Shown: positions 7,928 to 18,183, counted from the stretch's first letter. The stretch: 64,000 nt of DNA from Actinomycetes bacterium (GCA_021828475.1 JAJZIY010000009.1:17407-81406), one strand, 5' to 3'. Made by a program: numbers and translations. Notes: generated by a model not told the origin, from the sequence alone.

Positions 7928-10054
7928 ATGCGCGCCCATGCCCGTTCCCGGACCGACCTGACCCGGCGCGCTGTAACCAATACCGCCACCGTCCTGGCCA
8001 TGACGGTGGGCCGCCGCCGCGGCCTGACCCCCCTCTTGGCGGTGAGCTCGCTGGCGTGCATCCCGTTGGTAGCGACCGCCGCTCCCGCTTCTGCAACCGG
8101 CCCGCTGGTGGGAACGGCCACCACCACGTCCTCGACGCCGGAGCCGGCGTACCCTGTGCCGGCCACGGCGCCCGGGGCCACGACCACGACCACGACGGCG
8201 GCTGGGGCCACCACAACAACGCCCGGAGCCACCACCACAACGCCCGGGGCCACGACCACGACGGCACCTGGCTCCACCACGACGGCGCCAGGAGCCACGA
8301 CGACGACCACCACTGCCGGGGCCACGACGACGACCACCACTGCCGGGGCCACGACGACGACCACCACTGCCGGGGCCACGACGACGACCACCACTGCCGG
8401 GGCCACGACGACCACGACGGCACCTGGCTCCACCACGACGGCGCCAGGAGCCACGACCACAACGCAGCGCCAGTCCGGAGCACCGCTCTGGCCTGCCTCC
8501 CGTCCTGCCGGCTACTGGATGGTCACGGACGCCGGGGAGGTCGCCTCCTTCGGCGGCGTGGCCCACCCCAGAGCGCTGCAGCGGCACGGCGAACAGCACG
8601 TGGTGGGGATCGCCGCGGCAGCGGGAGGCAGGGGGTACTGGCTGGCCGGGGCGGCCGGGACGGTCTACCCGGTCGGCCTGGCGACACGCTACGGCGGGGT
8701 ACCCGCCGGCTCCCCGCCACAGCGGGTCGTGGCCATCAGCGCGACCCCGGACGGCCGGGGGTACTGGCTGGCAGCCGCCGGAGGAGGCGTCTTCACCCGG
8801 GGGGACGCCGTGTACCGCGGCTCGATGGGGGCCCACCGCCTCAACTCTCCGATCGTCGGCATGGCTCCGACCCCTGACGGCCGGGGGTACTGGCTGGCGG
8901 CTGCGGACGGCGGGGTGTTCGCTTTCGGCGACGCTGCCTTCTTCGGATCGCCCGGAGGTGCCCACCTGGCCTCGCCCGTTGTCGGCATCGCCGCCACGCC
9001 GGACGGAGGAGGGTACCGCCTGGCCCTGGCCGACGGTGCCGTGCTCGACTACGGAGACGCAACCGACCTCGGGTCGGCGGCGAACATGGACCTCGGGGGT
9101 CGGGTCGTCGCCATCCGGAGCGCGCCGGGCGGCCAGGGCTTCTGGCTCCTTGGCGCGGATGGCGGCGTCATCACCTTCGGCGACGCCCGCTATGCCGGCT
9201 CGGCCTACCGTACGGTCCCGCTCGGCCAGAGCGTCGTCGCTATGGCCGTTGCACCAGGCTCACGGGGGCCGGCTGCCGGTGCCTTCGCTCCCGGTGAAGC
9301 CACGACGACGACGACCACCACCACCACGACGACGACCGTCCCCCCGAGGACGACGACCACCGTCCGCCGCGCCCCGGCCCCTGCTCCCGCTCCGGCCCCT
9401 GTGACAGGAGCGCACCGCAGCTACCGCGCCGGCGCCACCGGCTACGACGTGTCGTGGCCCCAGTGCGGCCGCGCATTGCCCCCTTCGGCGGCCGTCGCCA
9501 TAGTCGGCGTCAACGGTGGCTATGCCTTCTCTGGCAACCCCTGCTTCGAGCGCGAGGCCCGCTGGGCCGGCCACAACCTGACCACCTACATCAACCTCAA
9601 CTCCCCGCAGGGAGCCAATTCGTCGCAGTGGTCCGACGGGCCGGCCGGGCATTGCCGTCCCGGCCAGCTCTTCTGCGAGTCCTACAACTACGGCTACAAG
9701 ACGGCGCAGTACTCGGTGCGCTCGGCGGCCTTCAAAGGGGCCCGCAGCCGCACCTGGTGGCTCGACGTGGAAACCGCTTCGTACTGGTCGTCGTCGCAGG
9801 CAGCCAACGCGCGGGTCGTAGCAGGAGCCGTAGGCGCCCTGAGGGCGGACCACCTCAACCCGGCCGTCTATTCGACCAACTACCAGTGGGGCGTGATCAC
9901 GGGGGGTTACGTACCGGGTACGGTCGCCTGGTACCCCACCGGCATCGCCACCCGGACCCCCGCCCGCTGGTGCAGAGTACGCAGCTTCGCCGGTGGCCCG
10001 GTGACGATGGTGCAGCGGGCGGCCGGTCGTTTCGACGGCGACTATTCCTGCTGA
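7928..10054 (+). CDS. Secreted multidomain protein: Thr-rich linker, beta-propeller-like repeats, second Thr-rich linker, C-terminal DUF1906/GH25-like domain
   Basis: Signal peptide-like N-terminus; about six GRGYWLAAADGGVFAFGDAAFFGS-type repeats; C-terminal GYDVSWPQCGRALPP...WWLDVETASYW... Confidence 0.85.
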   Translation: MRAHARSRTDLTRRAVTNTATVLAMTVGRRRGLTPLLAVSSLACIPLVATAAPASATGPLVGTATTTSSTPEPAYPVPATAPGATTTTTTAAGATTTTPGATTTTPGATTTTAPGSTTTAPGATTTTTTAGATTTTTTAGATTTTTTAGATTTTTTAGATTTTTAPGSTTTAPGATTTTQRQSGAPLWPASRPAGYWMVTDAGEVASFGGVAHPRALQRHGEQHVVGIAAAAGGRGYWLAGAAGTVYPVGLATRYGGVPAGSPPQRVVAISATPDGRGYWLAAAGGGVFTRGDAVYRGSMGAHRLNSPIVGMAPTPDGRGYWLAAADGGVFAFGDAAFFGSPGGAHLASPVVGIAATPDGGGYRLALADGAVLDYGDATDLGSAANMDLGGRVVAIRSAPGGQGFWLLGADGGVITFGDARYAGSAYRTVPLGQSVVAMAVAPGSRGPAAGAFAPGEATTTTTTTTTTTTVPPRTTTTVRRAPAPAPAPAPVTGAHRSYRAGATGYDVSWPQCGRALPPSAAVAIVGVNGGYAFSGNPCFEREARWAGHNLTTYINLNSPQGANSSQWSDGPAGHCRPGQLFCESYNYGYKTAQYSVRSAAFKGARSRTWWLDVETASYWSSSQAANARVVAGAVGALRADHLNPAVYSTNYQWGVITGGYVPGTVAWYPTGIATRTPARWCRVRSFAGGPVTMVQRAAGRFDGDYSC
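8254..8457. repeat. Minisatellite: four 27-bp units flanked by near-identical ~48-bp direct repeats
   Basis: gccacgacgacgaccaccactgccggg x4 at 8294-8401; flanks gaccacgacggcacctggctccaccacgacggcgccaggagccacgac at about 8254 and about 8410. Confidence 0.9.
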
Positions 10055-10211
10055 AGCTGACGGCAGGTGACCAGCCCGCGGCCAACTGGCGGCCCGGTCG
10101 GCCCCACAACCGGGCCCATCGCCTCGGCCCGGCCATGGCCCAGCCCCCCCGGCGCCACCGCTCGGCTGCAGGCAGAGTGCACAGCACCCCGCGGGCGTGT
10201 CTAATGGGGCG

Positions 10212-11159
10212 ATGGGAAAGCGGCGGGACACAGCAGTGCTGTGCCTGGCATCAGGTGCCGTCGGAGTGCTGGCGAGCGCCTGCGGGACCACCGTCCACAA
10301 GGCCACCCCGCCCGCCCCGACGACGTCTTCGGCTCCCGCGGCCACCTCCACCATCGCAGTGACCACGACGAGCGCCGGCCCCACCACCACCACCCCCGCC
10401 ACCTCGACATCGCCCGCCAAGTCGACGACCACCACGACGGCGGGTACGACGACGGCGGGTACGACGACGAGCACCGTCCCTCACCCACCGTTCGCCCCCG
10501 TGGTCGACCAGGCGATGCAGACCATACGGCCCCGGCCGCCCGGCCTCGAAGCCCCCGACGCCCTGCCGGGCGCTCCGGCGTACGTCTCAGCCGAGGCGAC
10601 GGGGCTGGGAGGTACCTACTCGGTCACGCTCGTGGCCACAGACAAGCCCGTCCCGGTCAACAGCCCCCAACTGGCTGCGGTGGCTGCCAAGCAGTCCTCC
10701 GACCTCGGGAGCTTCTCGACGATACCGGCCTCCTCGCCGGCAGTAGCCGCCGAGCACGTTCAAAGTTCGCAGTCCAACGGCCTCGCACCCTGCACCGGGG
10801 CCTCCACCGTCGCCACGGTACCGGGGGCCCGCGGCGCCAGCTCCTGCCCCACTCCTCAGGGGGTGGCATTGAACTGGCATTCGGCCCAGTGGCTGGTCCA
10901 GGTGGGAGGGGTCGGCGGGGCGAAGGCACCCCTGACCACGGCCGCCGCCGTGGCCGGTTGGCTCGCCTCTCATTCCCTGCCGGCAGCGACCGGCGGGGTG
11001 GTCTCGGTCTCGGTCCCCGAGAGCTCCCAGGCCGGCTCCACCAGCTCCACCGAGGTCATGTGGTACCTGGGCAGCGACGTCTACGAGGTGACGGCCCTTC
11101 GTGACGAACTGGCGGCACTCGACATGGCTGCTTCGATGCGCCCCTGGCCCGCAGGCTGA
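10212..11159 (+). CDS. Putative lipoprotein with Thr/Ser-rich linker, unknown function
   Basis: MGKRRDTAVLCLASGAVGVLASACGTT lipobox followed by TTTT-rich stretch. Confidence 0.8.
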   Translation: MGKRRDTAVLCLASGAVGVLASACGTTVHKATPPAPTTSSAPAATSTIAVTTTSAGPTTTTPATSTSPAKSTTTTTAGTTTAGTTTSTVPHPPFAPVVDQAMQTIRPRPPGLEAPDALPGAPAYVSAEATGLGGTYSVTLVATDKPVPVNSPQLAAVAAKQSSDLGSFSTIPASSPAVAAEHVQSSQSNGLAPCTGASTVATVPGARGASSCPTPQGVALNWHSAQWLVQVGGVGGAKAPLTTAAAVAGWLASHSLPAATGGVVSVSVPESSQAGSTSSTEVMWYLGSDVYEVTALRDELAALDMAASMRPWPAG

Positions 11160-11246
11160 GAGGGAGGCCCGCAGCACGCGGCACGCGGCTGCTGTCGACC
11201 AAGGGGAGGCCGCCGCCGGACCGGGTGGCGGCGTCCGGAGGAAGGC

Positions 11247-12206
11247 TCAGTCCCCTCCGGCCCGGTCCACGCCCTCCAACCCTGGCGCCGGCACCCGCAT
11301 CAGGGCTTCGCCGTCGATGGCCGGGCTGCCTCCCTCGCCCGAAGGCCCTGGCGCGGCGAGGTTCCTCGCCGCCAGGAGGGCCGCTTCGAGCTGTCGGTCC
11401 GAGCGCAGCGCGCGGCGCTCCTCCTCCCGGGCCCACTCGACGAAGAGGTACGCCAGGCCGGCCACGACCGCTATCTCACTGAGAGCCCACAGGACGTCGC
11501 CCCCCGAGCGCGTGTCGTGAAGGGTGTTCGCGGCTGCGTAGAGGGGCCGGGCTACGCCGCCCAGGTAGATCCCGAGGAAGGCGAAGAAGGGGATGCCGAG
11601 CAGCACGAGGGCAAAGCGTGCCCCGTAGCCGACCTGCCTGGGCAGGCTGTCCCGGCCGGCGACAACCGACCACAGGACGACGCCTGTCACGAGCATCTGC
11701 AGTTGGAGGTACTCCAACAGGACCGGGTGGCGAGCGGCCGCCGCGAACAGCGGGCTCAGGAAGTACACGTACAGAGTGCCTATGTACGCCAGGAACGCCA
11801 CGGGTGGGCGGGTCAGAAGGCCGAGCCAGCGGCTCCGGGCTGCGGCCAGGGCCACCCCTCGGCCCCGACCACCGGCCTGGATTGCGAGCCGGAGCGGCGC
11901 CCCGAAAGCCAGCAGCGGAGCGGCCACGTCGAACAGGAGCAGGGACTGCACGACGTGCAGGGTGAAGTTGTCCACCTGGTAACGGGCGATACCCCCCTCG
12001 GTGGCGTAGGCGGTGACGACCAGGCCCACGGCGAAAGCCGCCGTCTGCGTGGCCGGCCAGCGCCGGCCACGGGCCGACAGCCGGCGCGTGCCCACCAAGT
12101 AAAGAGCCATGGCCAGCACTTGGGCGACCAGGGCCAGGGCCGTCAACCAGTCGAGGTGAAGGCCTGTCACGAGTGCTGCGGTCTGAGGGGCCGGCGACTT
12201 CGGCAT
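11247..12206 (-). CDS. CtaG-like cytochrome c oxidase assembly membrane protein
   Basis: Multi-TM; LYLVGTRRLSARGRRWPATQTAAFAVGL...YATEGGIARYQVDNFTLHVVQSLLLFDVAAPLLAFGAPLRL, caa3_CtaG family pattern. Confidence 0.88.
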   Translation of the reverse strand: MPKSPAPQTAALVTGLHLDWLTALALVAQVLAMALYLVGTRRLSARGRRWPATQTAAFAVGLVVTAYATEGGIARYQVDNFTLHVVQSLLLFDVAAPLLAFGAPLRLAIQAGGRGRGVALAAARSRWLGLLTRPPVAFLAYIGTLYVYFLSPLFAAAARHPVLLEYLQLQMLVTGVVLWSVVAGRDSLPRQVGYGARFALVLLGIPFFAFLGIYLGGVARPLYAAANTLHDTRSGGDVLWALSEIAVVAGLAYLFVEWAREEERRALRSDRQLEAALLAARNLAAPGPSGEGGSPAIDGEALMRVPAPGLEGVDRAGGD

Positions 12207-12219
12207 GCCGTAGGCGATC

Positions 12220-14229
12220 CTACCGGTAGCCGGACGGAGCCCCGGGCGCAGCCCATCTCACCGTGCCGAGTTTTTCAGCCTCGTCGAGGTCGGCGGAGCC
12301 CACCGCCCCCTCGGCCGCCTCCCCGACCCCGAGCACACGCCGGAAGAAAGCCAGCTCGGCCTCCTGGGAACGCACCATCGCCCACGCCTGGCGAAAGCCG
12401 TGGCCCTCACCCTCGATCAGGACGAGCACGGCCCGCCCCCCGGCCGCCCGTAGTGCCTCGGCCATGGCCACGGCCTGGGACGCCGGGACCACGGGGTCGT
12501 CGAGCCCCTGCAACATGAGCACAGGGCAGCGCACTGCCGGCGCGAAGTTGACAGGAGACCGCTCGGGCGCCGACGCCGCCGGCAGCAGCCTGCCCGTGTA
12601 GCGGCTCTCGAACTTGGGGCTGTCTGCCGACAAGGTGGCCACGTCGCACACGGCGTAGCGGACGGCGCCACCGAGGAAACCGCCGCGGGCGAGCAGGGCC
12701 AGAGCCGTCAGACCGCCGGCGCTCGAGCCCCGGACGACGGCCAGGCCGGCGTCGACCCAGCCCCGCCGGCCTGCCTCACGGCGCGCCGCGTCGCAGTCGT
12801 CCACGTCGAGCACGCCCCAACCTCCCTCCAGGGCCTGCCTGTAGACGCGCCCGTAACCGGTACTGCCGCGGTAGTCGACGTCCAGCACGGCCAAGCCACG
12901 GGTGGTCCAGTACTGGGTACGCAGCTCCAGCACCCCCGATGAACTGCCCGTCGGCCCCCCGTGGCTGGTGAGGACCACGGGAGGCGCCTCCCCCGCAGGG
13001 CCTTGCACGGTCGGGTTGACAGGTGGGTAGAAGGTCGCGTGGGCACTGGCGCCGTGTGAGGTGGCAAAGCTGAAGTGCCGGCCAACCGAGATCCATTCGT
13101 CCGCGAGCAACCGGGACGACGACCATCTGATGTCGGTGCTCCGGCCGCCCGGGCCCACGTGGACGAGGCGGCGCGGCGAGCGCGGCCCTCCGGCAACGGC
13201 CAGCACGCCCGGGCCCAGGGTGAACCCCTCCCCGACGGCACTCAGGTGGCAGAACGAAGTGTCGTCCAGCTCGAAGGCCTCGGCACGGCCACCGGCAACC
13301 CGTCCCAGGTAGGCACGGCCCCCGGACGACCAGGTGGCCATGAGCTCCCCGCCCGGGAGGAACGCATAGTCGCTCTCGCCCAGGGCCCAGGCCGGCCCGG
13401 CGAACTCGGCCTCGACCGGTGCCAGGGGACGGCCGTCCAGGTAGAGGTTCCACCAACCCGTCTCGTCCGAGAGCCAGGCCAACCGGCCCCCGGGTGACCA
13501 CCGGGGCTGCAACACCGACACCGCCCCGCCCGCTCCGCCTGCCATCGTCCTCGCCTCCCCTACGAGGCGGCCCTCCCCGAAGCCGCCCACGACCAGGGCG
13601 GTACCGTCCCAGGGCATGTTCGGATGGTCCCAGCAGACGAAGGCCAGCTCGCGCCCGCCGGGGGAGAAGCATGGCGACGAATAGAAGTCGTGGCCCTGTG
13701 CCAGCACCGAGGGCTCGGCCTGCAGCCCGTCGCCACCGGCCAGGGGCAAGGACACGAGGTCGTTGACCACCCCCGTCGGCAGGTGCCGCTCGCGCACCGC
13801 CACCAACCAGGCGCCGTCCGGCGACACGACCGGGCAGCCGTAACGAACCGAGCGCTCCAGGGGTGGCTCCGGCGTCATGGCACGGGCTTCGCCGCCGCTC
13901 ACCCACCACAGGCGCTGGTCGGCAAGGGCGGACGTGACGACCGCGCCATCTCCCGCCGGCACCCAGGCTCGACCGCCGTACTCGTGCACCGCGGTACGGG
14001 CGGACATGCCTTCGGGGAGCACGTCACGCTGTCGCCAGGCGCCATCCGGTATGGGACGCCCCGCTACGACGGCGACACGCCCACGCTCAGCCGGCCTGGC
14101 CTCCTGCCAGAACAGTTCGCCCCCGACGGCCACCGGGAAGGCCAGGCCGAGAGAGCCGGCCACGAGCTGGTCGGCACCGAGGGGCGACGGCCACGAGCCG
14201 AACGGCAACCGGGCGGGCTCTGACGGCAC
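12220..14229 (-). CDS. S9-family prolyl oligopeptidase-like peptidase
   Basis: C-terminal HGGPTGSSSG, VLDVDYRGSTGYGR, RGSSAGGLTALALL, LQGLDDPVVPASQ, EGEGHGF. Confidence 0.93.
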   Translation of the reverse strand: MPSEPARLPFGSWPSPLGADQLVAGSLGLAFPVAVGGELFWQEARPAERGRVAVVAGRPIPDGAWRQRDVLPEGMSARTAVHEYGGRAWVPAGDGAVVTSALADQRLWWVSGGEARAMTPEPPLERSVRYGCPVVSPDGAWLVAVRERHLPTGVVNDLVSLPLAGGDGLQAEPSVLAQGHDFYSSPCFSPGGRELAFVCWDHPNMPWDGTALVVGGFGEGRLVGEARTMAGGAGGAVSVLQPRWSPGGRLAWLSDETGWWNLYLDGRPLAPVEAEFAGPAWALGESDYAFLPGGELMATWSSGGRAYLGRVAGGRAEAFELDDTSFCHLSAVGEGFTLGPGVLAVAGGPRSPRRLVHVGPGGRSTDIRWSSSRLLADEWISVGRHFSFATSHGASAHATFYPPVNPTVQGPAGEAPPVVLTSHGGPTGSSSGVLELRTQYWTTRGLAVLDVDYRGSTGYGRVYRQALEGGWGVLDVDDCDAARREAGRRGWVDAGLAVVRGSSAGGLTALALLARGGFLGGAVRYAVCDVATLSADSPKFESRYTGRLLPAASAPERSPVNFAPAVRCPVLMLQGLDDPVVPASQAVAMAEALRAAGGRAVLVLIEGEGHGFRQAWAMVRSQEAELAFFRRVLGVGEAAEGAVGSADLDEAEKLGTVRWAAPGAPSGYR

Positions 14230-14234
14230 CGCGC

Positions 14235-14666
14235 TCAGGGACGGGGAGCCCTGGGCTTACGGTTGACCGCAGCCCAGACCACCGATGCCGGAGCGGGTGG
14301 GGCGTCGGCCCCCATCGCCTGCTGCGCCCTGACCCGGGCCACGACGCGCCGTTCCATGTAGAACGCCAGGAGCGGCAGCAGCCCGGAGCACACCATGCCG
14401 AGCAGCTGCACGGCACGGAACCTGGCTCGGCCGGCCAGGTCCAGGCAGGTGATGAGGTAGGCGATGTAGAAGAAGCCGTGGGCCGTGCCGACGATCTCCA
14501 CCACCGAGGTCCAGGGCCACTTGTTGTGGCCCGCCAGTTGCAGTGGTATCCCGATGAAGCAGACGATTGCCAGGCCGGTGCCCACGACTATGGCCATCAC
14601 GCGGTAGCGGGTCAGGGCGGCTCCCAGGCCCCCGAGGGGGGCCGACCGCCCGAAGGGGAGAGCCAC
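14235..14666 (-). CDS. DUF3817-family membrane protein
   Basis: YRVMAIVVGTGLAIVCFIGIPLQLAG...VEIVGTAHGFFYIAYLITCLDLAGRARF. Confidence 0.85.
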   Translation of the reverse strand: MALPFGRSAPLGGLGAALTRYRVMAIVVGTGLAIVCFIGIPLQLAGHNKWPWTSVVEIVGTAHGFFYIAYLITCLDLAGRARFRAVQLLGMVCSGLLPLLAFYMERRVVARVRAQQAMGADAPPAPASVVWAAVNRKPRAPRP

Positions 14667-15088
14667 TAGCCCGCCTCGCCATCGGCGCTCAACGGAAGCC
14701 CCCGCGGGTTGCGCCAGGTCTTGCGGCTGCGGCCGGCAGCCAGCCCGCGCAGGTAGTCGTTGTAGGCAGCCAGCTCGGGCGTCTCGAGTGACTTGTCCCA
14801 CTCCAGTGGCCTGGACGGGATCTCGTCGTCGCGGTGCAGGAAGGAGCGGCGCACCCGCTCGGGCGCCTCCTCCTCGCGCCGCCCGGGCTGGTCGTGGACG
14901 AGCTGCCACCAGGCGACGACCGCCAGTAGGGCGAAGATCGGCCACTCGATCGAGTAGAAGTAGCTGAGCAGGTTGCCACCGAGGGCCCGGTGGACCTGCC
15001 ACCATCCGGCCAGCAGGCACGCCGGCACCACCGTCACCAAGAGGAAGTGCAGCACGAAGGCCCTACGAGTGAACCAGGCGCTGTGCAC
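14666..15088 (-). CDS. Conserved actinobacterial-type membrane protein
   Basis: Two TM segments, FLLVTVVPACLLAGWWQVHRALGGNLLSYFYSIEWPIFALLAVVAWWQLVHD; stop overlaps next gene start. Confidence 0.75.
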   Translation of the reverse strand: MHSAWFTRRAFVLHFLLVTVVPACLLAGWWQVHRALGGNLLSYFYSIEWPIFALLAVVAWWQLVHDQPGRREEEAPERVRRSFLHRDDEIPSRPLEWDKSLETPELAAYNDYLRGLAAGRSRKTWRNPRGLPLSADGEAG

Positions 15089-15109
15089 TCAGCCGAGTCT
15101 ACAGAGCAC

Positions 15110-15147
15110 CCCGCCCTCCTCCGTCCCGCCCTCCTCCGTCCCGCCCT
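15110..15147. repeat. 15-bp tandem repeat, about 2.5 copies
   Basis: cccgccctcctccgt repeated in the intergenic region. Confidence 0.85.
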
Positions 15148-15326
15148 GCTGGCGCCGGCGTGCCCGAAGAGGCCCGATCGGGGCGGGGTGCTGTCGCGGC
15201 CCGCCCGTCGGGGCCGACCCTCCCGACGGCCTCGACGGCACGGACCGACAACCAGGCGTTGCCGGGAGCCCGGGCACTCCCCGGCCTACGAGCCAAGCGG
15301 GTACGCCGCGCACCCGGCGCCTGCTT

Positions 15327-16730
15327 TCAGCTTGCCTTGACCGCCGCCAGAAGTTTGGTCAGGGAATCCTTCGCGTCCCCGAACAGCAGGACGGTCTTGG
15401 GGTCGTAGAGCAGGGCGTTGTCGATACCCGAGAAACCGGGCCGCATGCTGCGCTTCAGGAAGACGACGTTGGCGGCACCGTCGACGTTGAGGATCGGCAT
15501 GCCGTAGATCGGACTGCCGGGGTTGTCGCGCGCCGCCGGGTTGACGACGTCGTTGGCTCCCACCACCAGGGCCACGTCGGTGCTGGAGAACTGGTCGTTC
15601 GCCTGCTCCATCTCGATCAGATCCTCGTAGGGTGCATCGGCCTCGGCCAGCAGTACGTTCATGTGGCCCGGCATACGCCCGGCCACCGGGTGGATGGCGT
15701 AGGCGACCTCGACGCCCTTGCTCTCCAGAGCCCGTGCCAGTTCGACCGCTACATGCTGGGCCTGGGCTACGGCCAGGCCGTAGCCGGGCACGATCATCAC
15801 CTTGCGGGAATAGGCCAGCAGTGTGCCGATGTCCGTGGCCTCACCGCTGCGTACCGATCGGCCCTCCGTGCCGGCTACGGCGTCTGGGCCGGCCGCGGGG
15901 GCGGCACCGAAACCACCGAGGATGATGTTGGGCAACGAACGGCCCATGGCATCGCTCATCATCTTGGTGAGCAGACCACCGGACGCCCCGACCAAGGTGC
16001 CGGCCACGACCAGGACCATGTTGCCGAGCACGAAGCCGTCAGCGGCCACGGCCAGGCCGGTGAAGCTGTTGAGCAGCGAGATCAGCACCGGCGTGTCCGC
16101 CCCGCCGACCGGCAGGACAACGCCAGCGCCCAGAGCCAGTGCCACCGCTGCCAGGGCCAACATCGGTGCCAGGTGCGGGCTGACGACGACGACGATGCCC
16201 AACCCCACCACCGCCAGGCCCAGCAGGGCATTGACGACCTGCTGGCCCGGGTACATCACGGGGCGCCCGGTCATGAGCTCCTGCAGCTTCGCGAAGGCGA
16301 GCATGCTGCCGGAGAAGGAAAGGCAACCCACCACCAGGGCGAAGAGCACCTCGACGCCCTTTTGCGCCGGTACCCCGGCCGACAGGCCCTGCACGTAGTC
16401 GGTGAGGGAGATGACCGCCGCCGCCCCGCCGCCCACGCCGTTGAAGATCGCCACCATCTGAGGCATGCCCGTCATCGGCACCCGGCGGGCGGCCGGCACG
16501 GCGACAAGGGCGCCCAGGCCCATTCCGGCTCCGATCACCCAGTCGTGGCCCGGGTCCTGGACCAGGAAGGTCACCACTATGGCCACCACCATCCCGGCCA
16601 CCCCCACGAGGTTGCCGTAGCGGGCATTGCGGGGCGAGCTGAGCGCCTTGAGCGCCAGCACGAAACAGATGGCCGAGAACAGGTACACGCCGGTGCGCCC
16701 GTCGAAACTGATCTGGATAGCCGCCGTCAT
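15327..16730 (-). CDS. pntB: NAD(P) transhydrogenase beta subunit
   Basis: MVAIFNGVGGGAAAVISL; IVPGYGLAVAQAQH; NDVVNPAARDNPGSPIYGMPIL. Confidence 0.96.
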   Translation of the reverse strand: MTAAIQISFDGRTGVYLFSAICFVLALKALSSPRNARYGNLVGVAGMVVAIVVTFLVQDPGHDWVIGAGMGLGALVAVPAARRVPMTGMPQMVAIFNGVGGGAAAVISLTDYVQGLSAGVPAQKGVEVLFALVVGCLSFSGSMLAFAKLQELMTGRPVMYPGQQVVNALLGLAVVGLGIVVVVSPHLAPMLALAAVALALGAGVVLPVGGADTPVLISLLNSFTGLAVAADGFVLGNMVLVVAGTLVGASGGLLTKMMSDAMGRSLPNIILGGFGAAPAAGPDAVAGTEGRSVRSGEATDIGTLLAYSRKVMIVPGYGLAVAQAQHVAVELARALESKGVEVAYAIHPVAGRMPGHMNVLLAEADAPYEDLIEMEQANDQFSSTDVALVVGANDVVNPAARDNPGSPIYGMPILNVDGAANVVFLKRSMRPGFSGIDNALLYDPKTVLLFGDAKDSLTKLLAAVKAS

Positions 16731-17056
16731 TTGCCCGTGCCGTCCTGTCCGGCCCGGCCCTGTGCCTTCGGCTGCTGGCGGGTCTTGAACATGTCGAGCA
16801 TGCGGTCGGTGACGACCACACCTCCGACGATGTTGAGCGTGGAGAGGAACACCGCCACGAAGGCGAGGGACATCTGGAGCGAACCGTGTGCCTGGCTGGC
16901 TATGGTCATGGCGCCGACCAGGATTATCCCGTGGATGGCGTTGCTGCCGGACATGAGCGGTGTGTGCAGGATGCTCGGGACTTTGGATATCACCTCGAAG
17001 CCGACGAACACCGCCAGCACGAAAATGACGAGGAGGTCTACGGCGTCGGTGATCAT
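16727..17056 (-). CDS. pntA2: NAD(P) transhydrogenase alpha subunit, C-terminal TM part
   Basis: FVGFEVISKVPSILHTPLMSGSNAIHGIILVGAM. Confidence 0.94.
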   Translation of the reverse strand: MITDAVDLLVIFVLAVFVGFEVISKVPSILHTPLMSGSNAIHGIILVGAMTIASQAHGSLQMSLAFVAVFLSTLNIVGGVVVTDRMLDMFKTRQQPKAQGRAGQDGTGK

Positions 17057-18183
17057 GCCTGCGCTCCCTCCAGGGCGCTGCGGGTGGGTTCGTGGTGGAC
17101 AGCGCCGCCAACCGTGACGGCGCTCTTGTCGACTATCTCGTCGCTCGAGTCGGGTGCCAGCTCGCCGTCCTTGACCAGCAGCTTGACGAAGGCGCTGACG
17201 TTGCGTGCGTACAGCATGCTGGCGTGGGTCGGCATGGTTGCGGCGAGCTCGGACGCAGCGACCACGCGCACCCCGTTGACGAGCACCTCTTCGCCGTCGC
17301 GGGTCAGCTCGCAGTTGCCACCGCTGGACGCGGCCAGGTCGACGATGACCGCACCCGGCTTCATCGCCCTTACCATCGCCTCGGTCACCAGGACCGGGGC
17401 ACGCCTGCCTGGGATGGCCGCCGTCGTGACCACCACGTCCGACGCCGCGACGTGGGTGCCGATCATCTCCTGCTGGCGGGCGAGGAACTCCTCGGACTGC
17501 GCTGCGGCGTAGCCACCGGTGCCCTCCTGGGCCTCCAGGGCCAGCTCGAGGAAGCTGGCGCCCAGGCTCTTGACCTCGTCCCTGGCCGCCGTGCGCACGT
17601 CGTATGCACTGACTACGGCGCCCAGGCGCCTGGCAGTGGCAATGGCCTGGAGCCCGGCGACCCCAGCGCCCATCACCAGGACCCGGGCCGGGGGCACCGT
17701 CCCGGCGGCTGTCATGAAGAGAGGGAAGAACTTGCTGAGCCGGCTGGCAGCAAGCAGCACGGCCCGGTACCCCGCAACGGTTGCCTGAGAGGACAGGGCG
17801 TCCATGACCTGCGCACGGCTGATCCGGGGCACCAGCTCGAAGCTGTAGGCGGTGACCTCTCGGTCAGCCAGACGCCGCACCAGGTCCAAGTGGGCGCCGG
17901 GTGCCAGGAAGCTGAGGACGGACGAACCCTGGCGCAGCATGTCCGCCTCCTCCAGCGAGGGCGGCTGGACCTTCACCACGAGGTCGGCCACCTGGTAGAG
18001 CTCGCCGGCGCTGGCCGCCAGCGTGGCCCCGGCTGCGGTGTACTCCTCGTCCGGGAACAGGGCGGCCTCGCCGGCCCCCCGCTGGACGACGACGTCCACG
18101 CCAGGTATGCGGGCCAGCTCCCCCGGCACGAGGGCGACCCTCTGCTCACCGGCTTTTGTCTCTTTGGGCACTCCAAGTTTCAC
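17053..18183 (-). CDS. pntA1: NAD(P) transhydrogenase alpha subunit, N-terminal part
   Basis: LGVPKETKAGEQRVALVPGE; GAGVAGLQAIATARRLGAVVSAYDVR. Confidence 0.95.
   Translation of the reverse strand: MKLGVPKETKAGEQRVALVPGELARIPGVDVVVQRGAGEAALFPDEEYTAAGATLAASAGELYQVADLVVKVQPPSLEEADMLRQGSSVLSFLAPGAHLDLVRRLADREVTAYSFELVPRISRAQVMDALSSQATVAGYRAVLLAASRLSKFFPLFMTAAGTVPPARVLVMGAGVAGLQAIATARRLGAVVSAYDVRTAARDEVKSLGASFLELALEAQEGTGGYAAAQSEEFLARQQEMIGTHVAASDVVVTTAAIPGRRAPVLVTEAMVRAMKPGAVIVDLAASSGGNCELTRDGEEVLVNGVRVVAASELAATMPTHASMLYARNVSAFVKLLVKDGELAPDSSDEIVDKSAVTVGGAVHHEPTRSALEGAQA

Noticed and set aside
8254-8457. CRISPR-like array from regular repeats
   Set aside because: Units are contiguous, in-frame coding minisatellite without spacers.
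7357-8460. Minus-strand Val-rich ORF (VVVVVAPAVVVVVV...)
   Set aside because: Complement of the Thr-rich minisatellite of the secreted protein; no protein-like sequence.
14973-17117. 714-aa plus-strand ORF opposite pntB/pntA2
   Set aside because: Mirror ORF rich in H/G/R; the minus strand carries unmistakable transhydrogenase.
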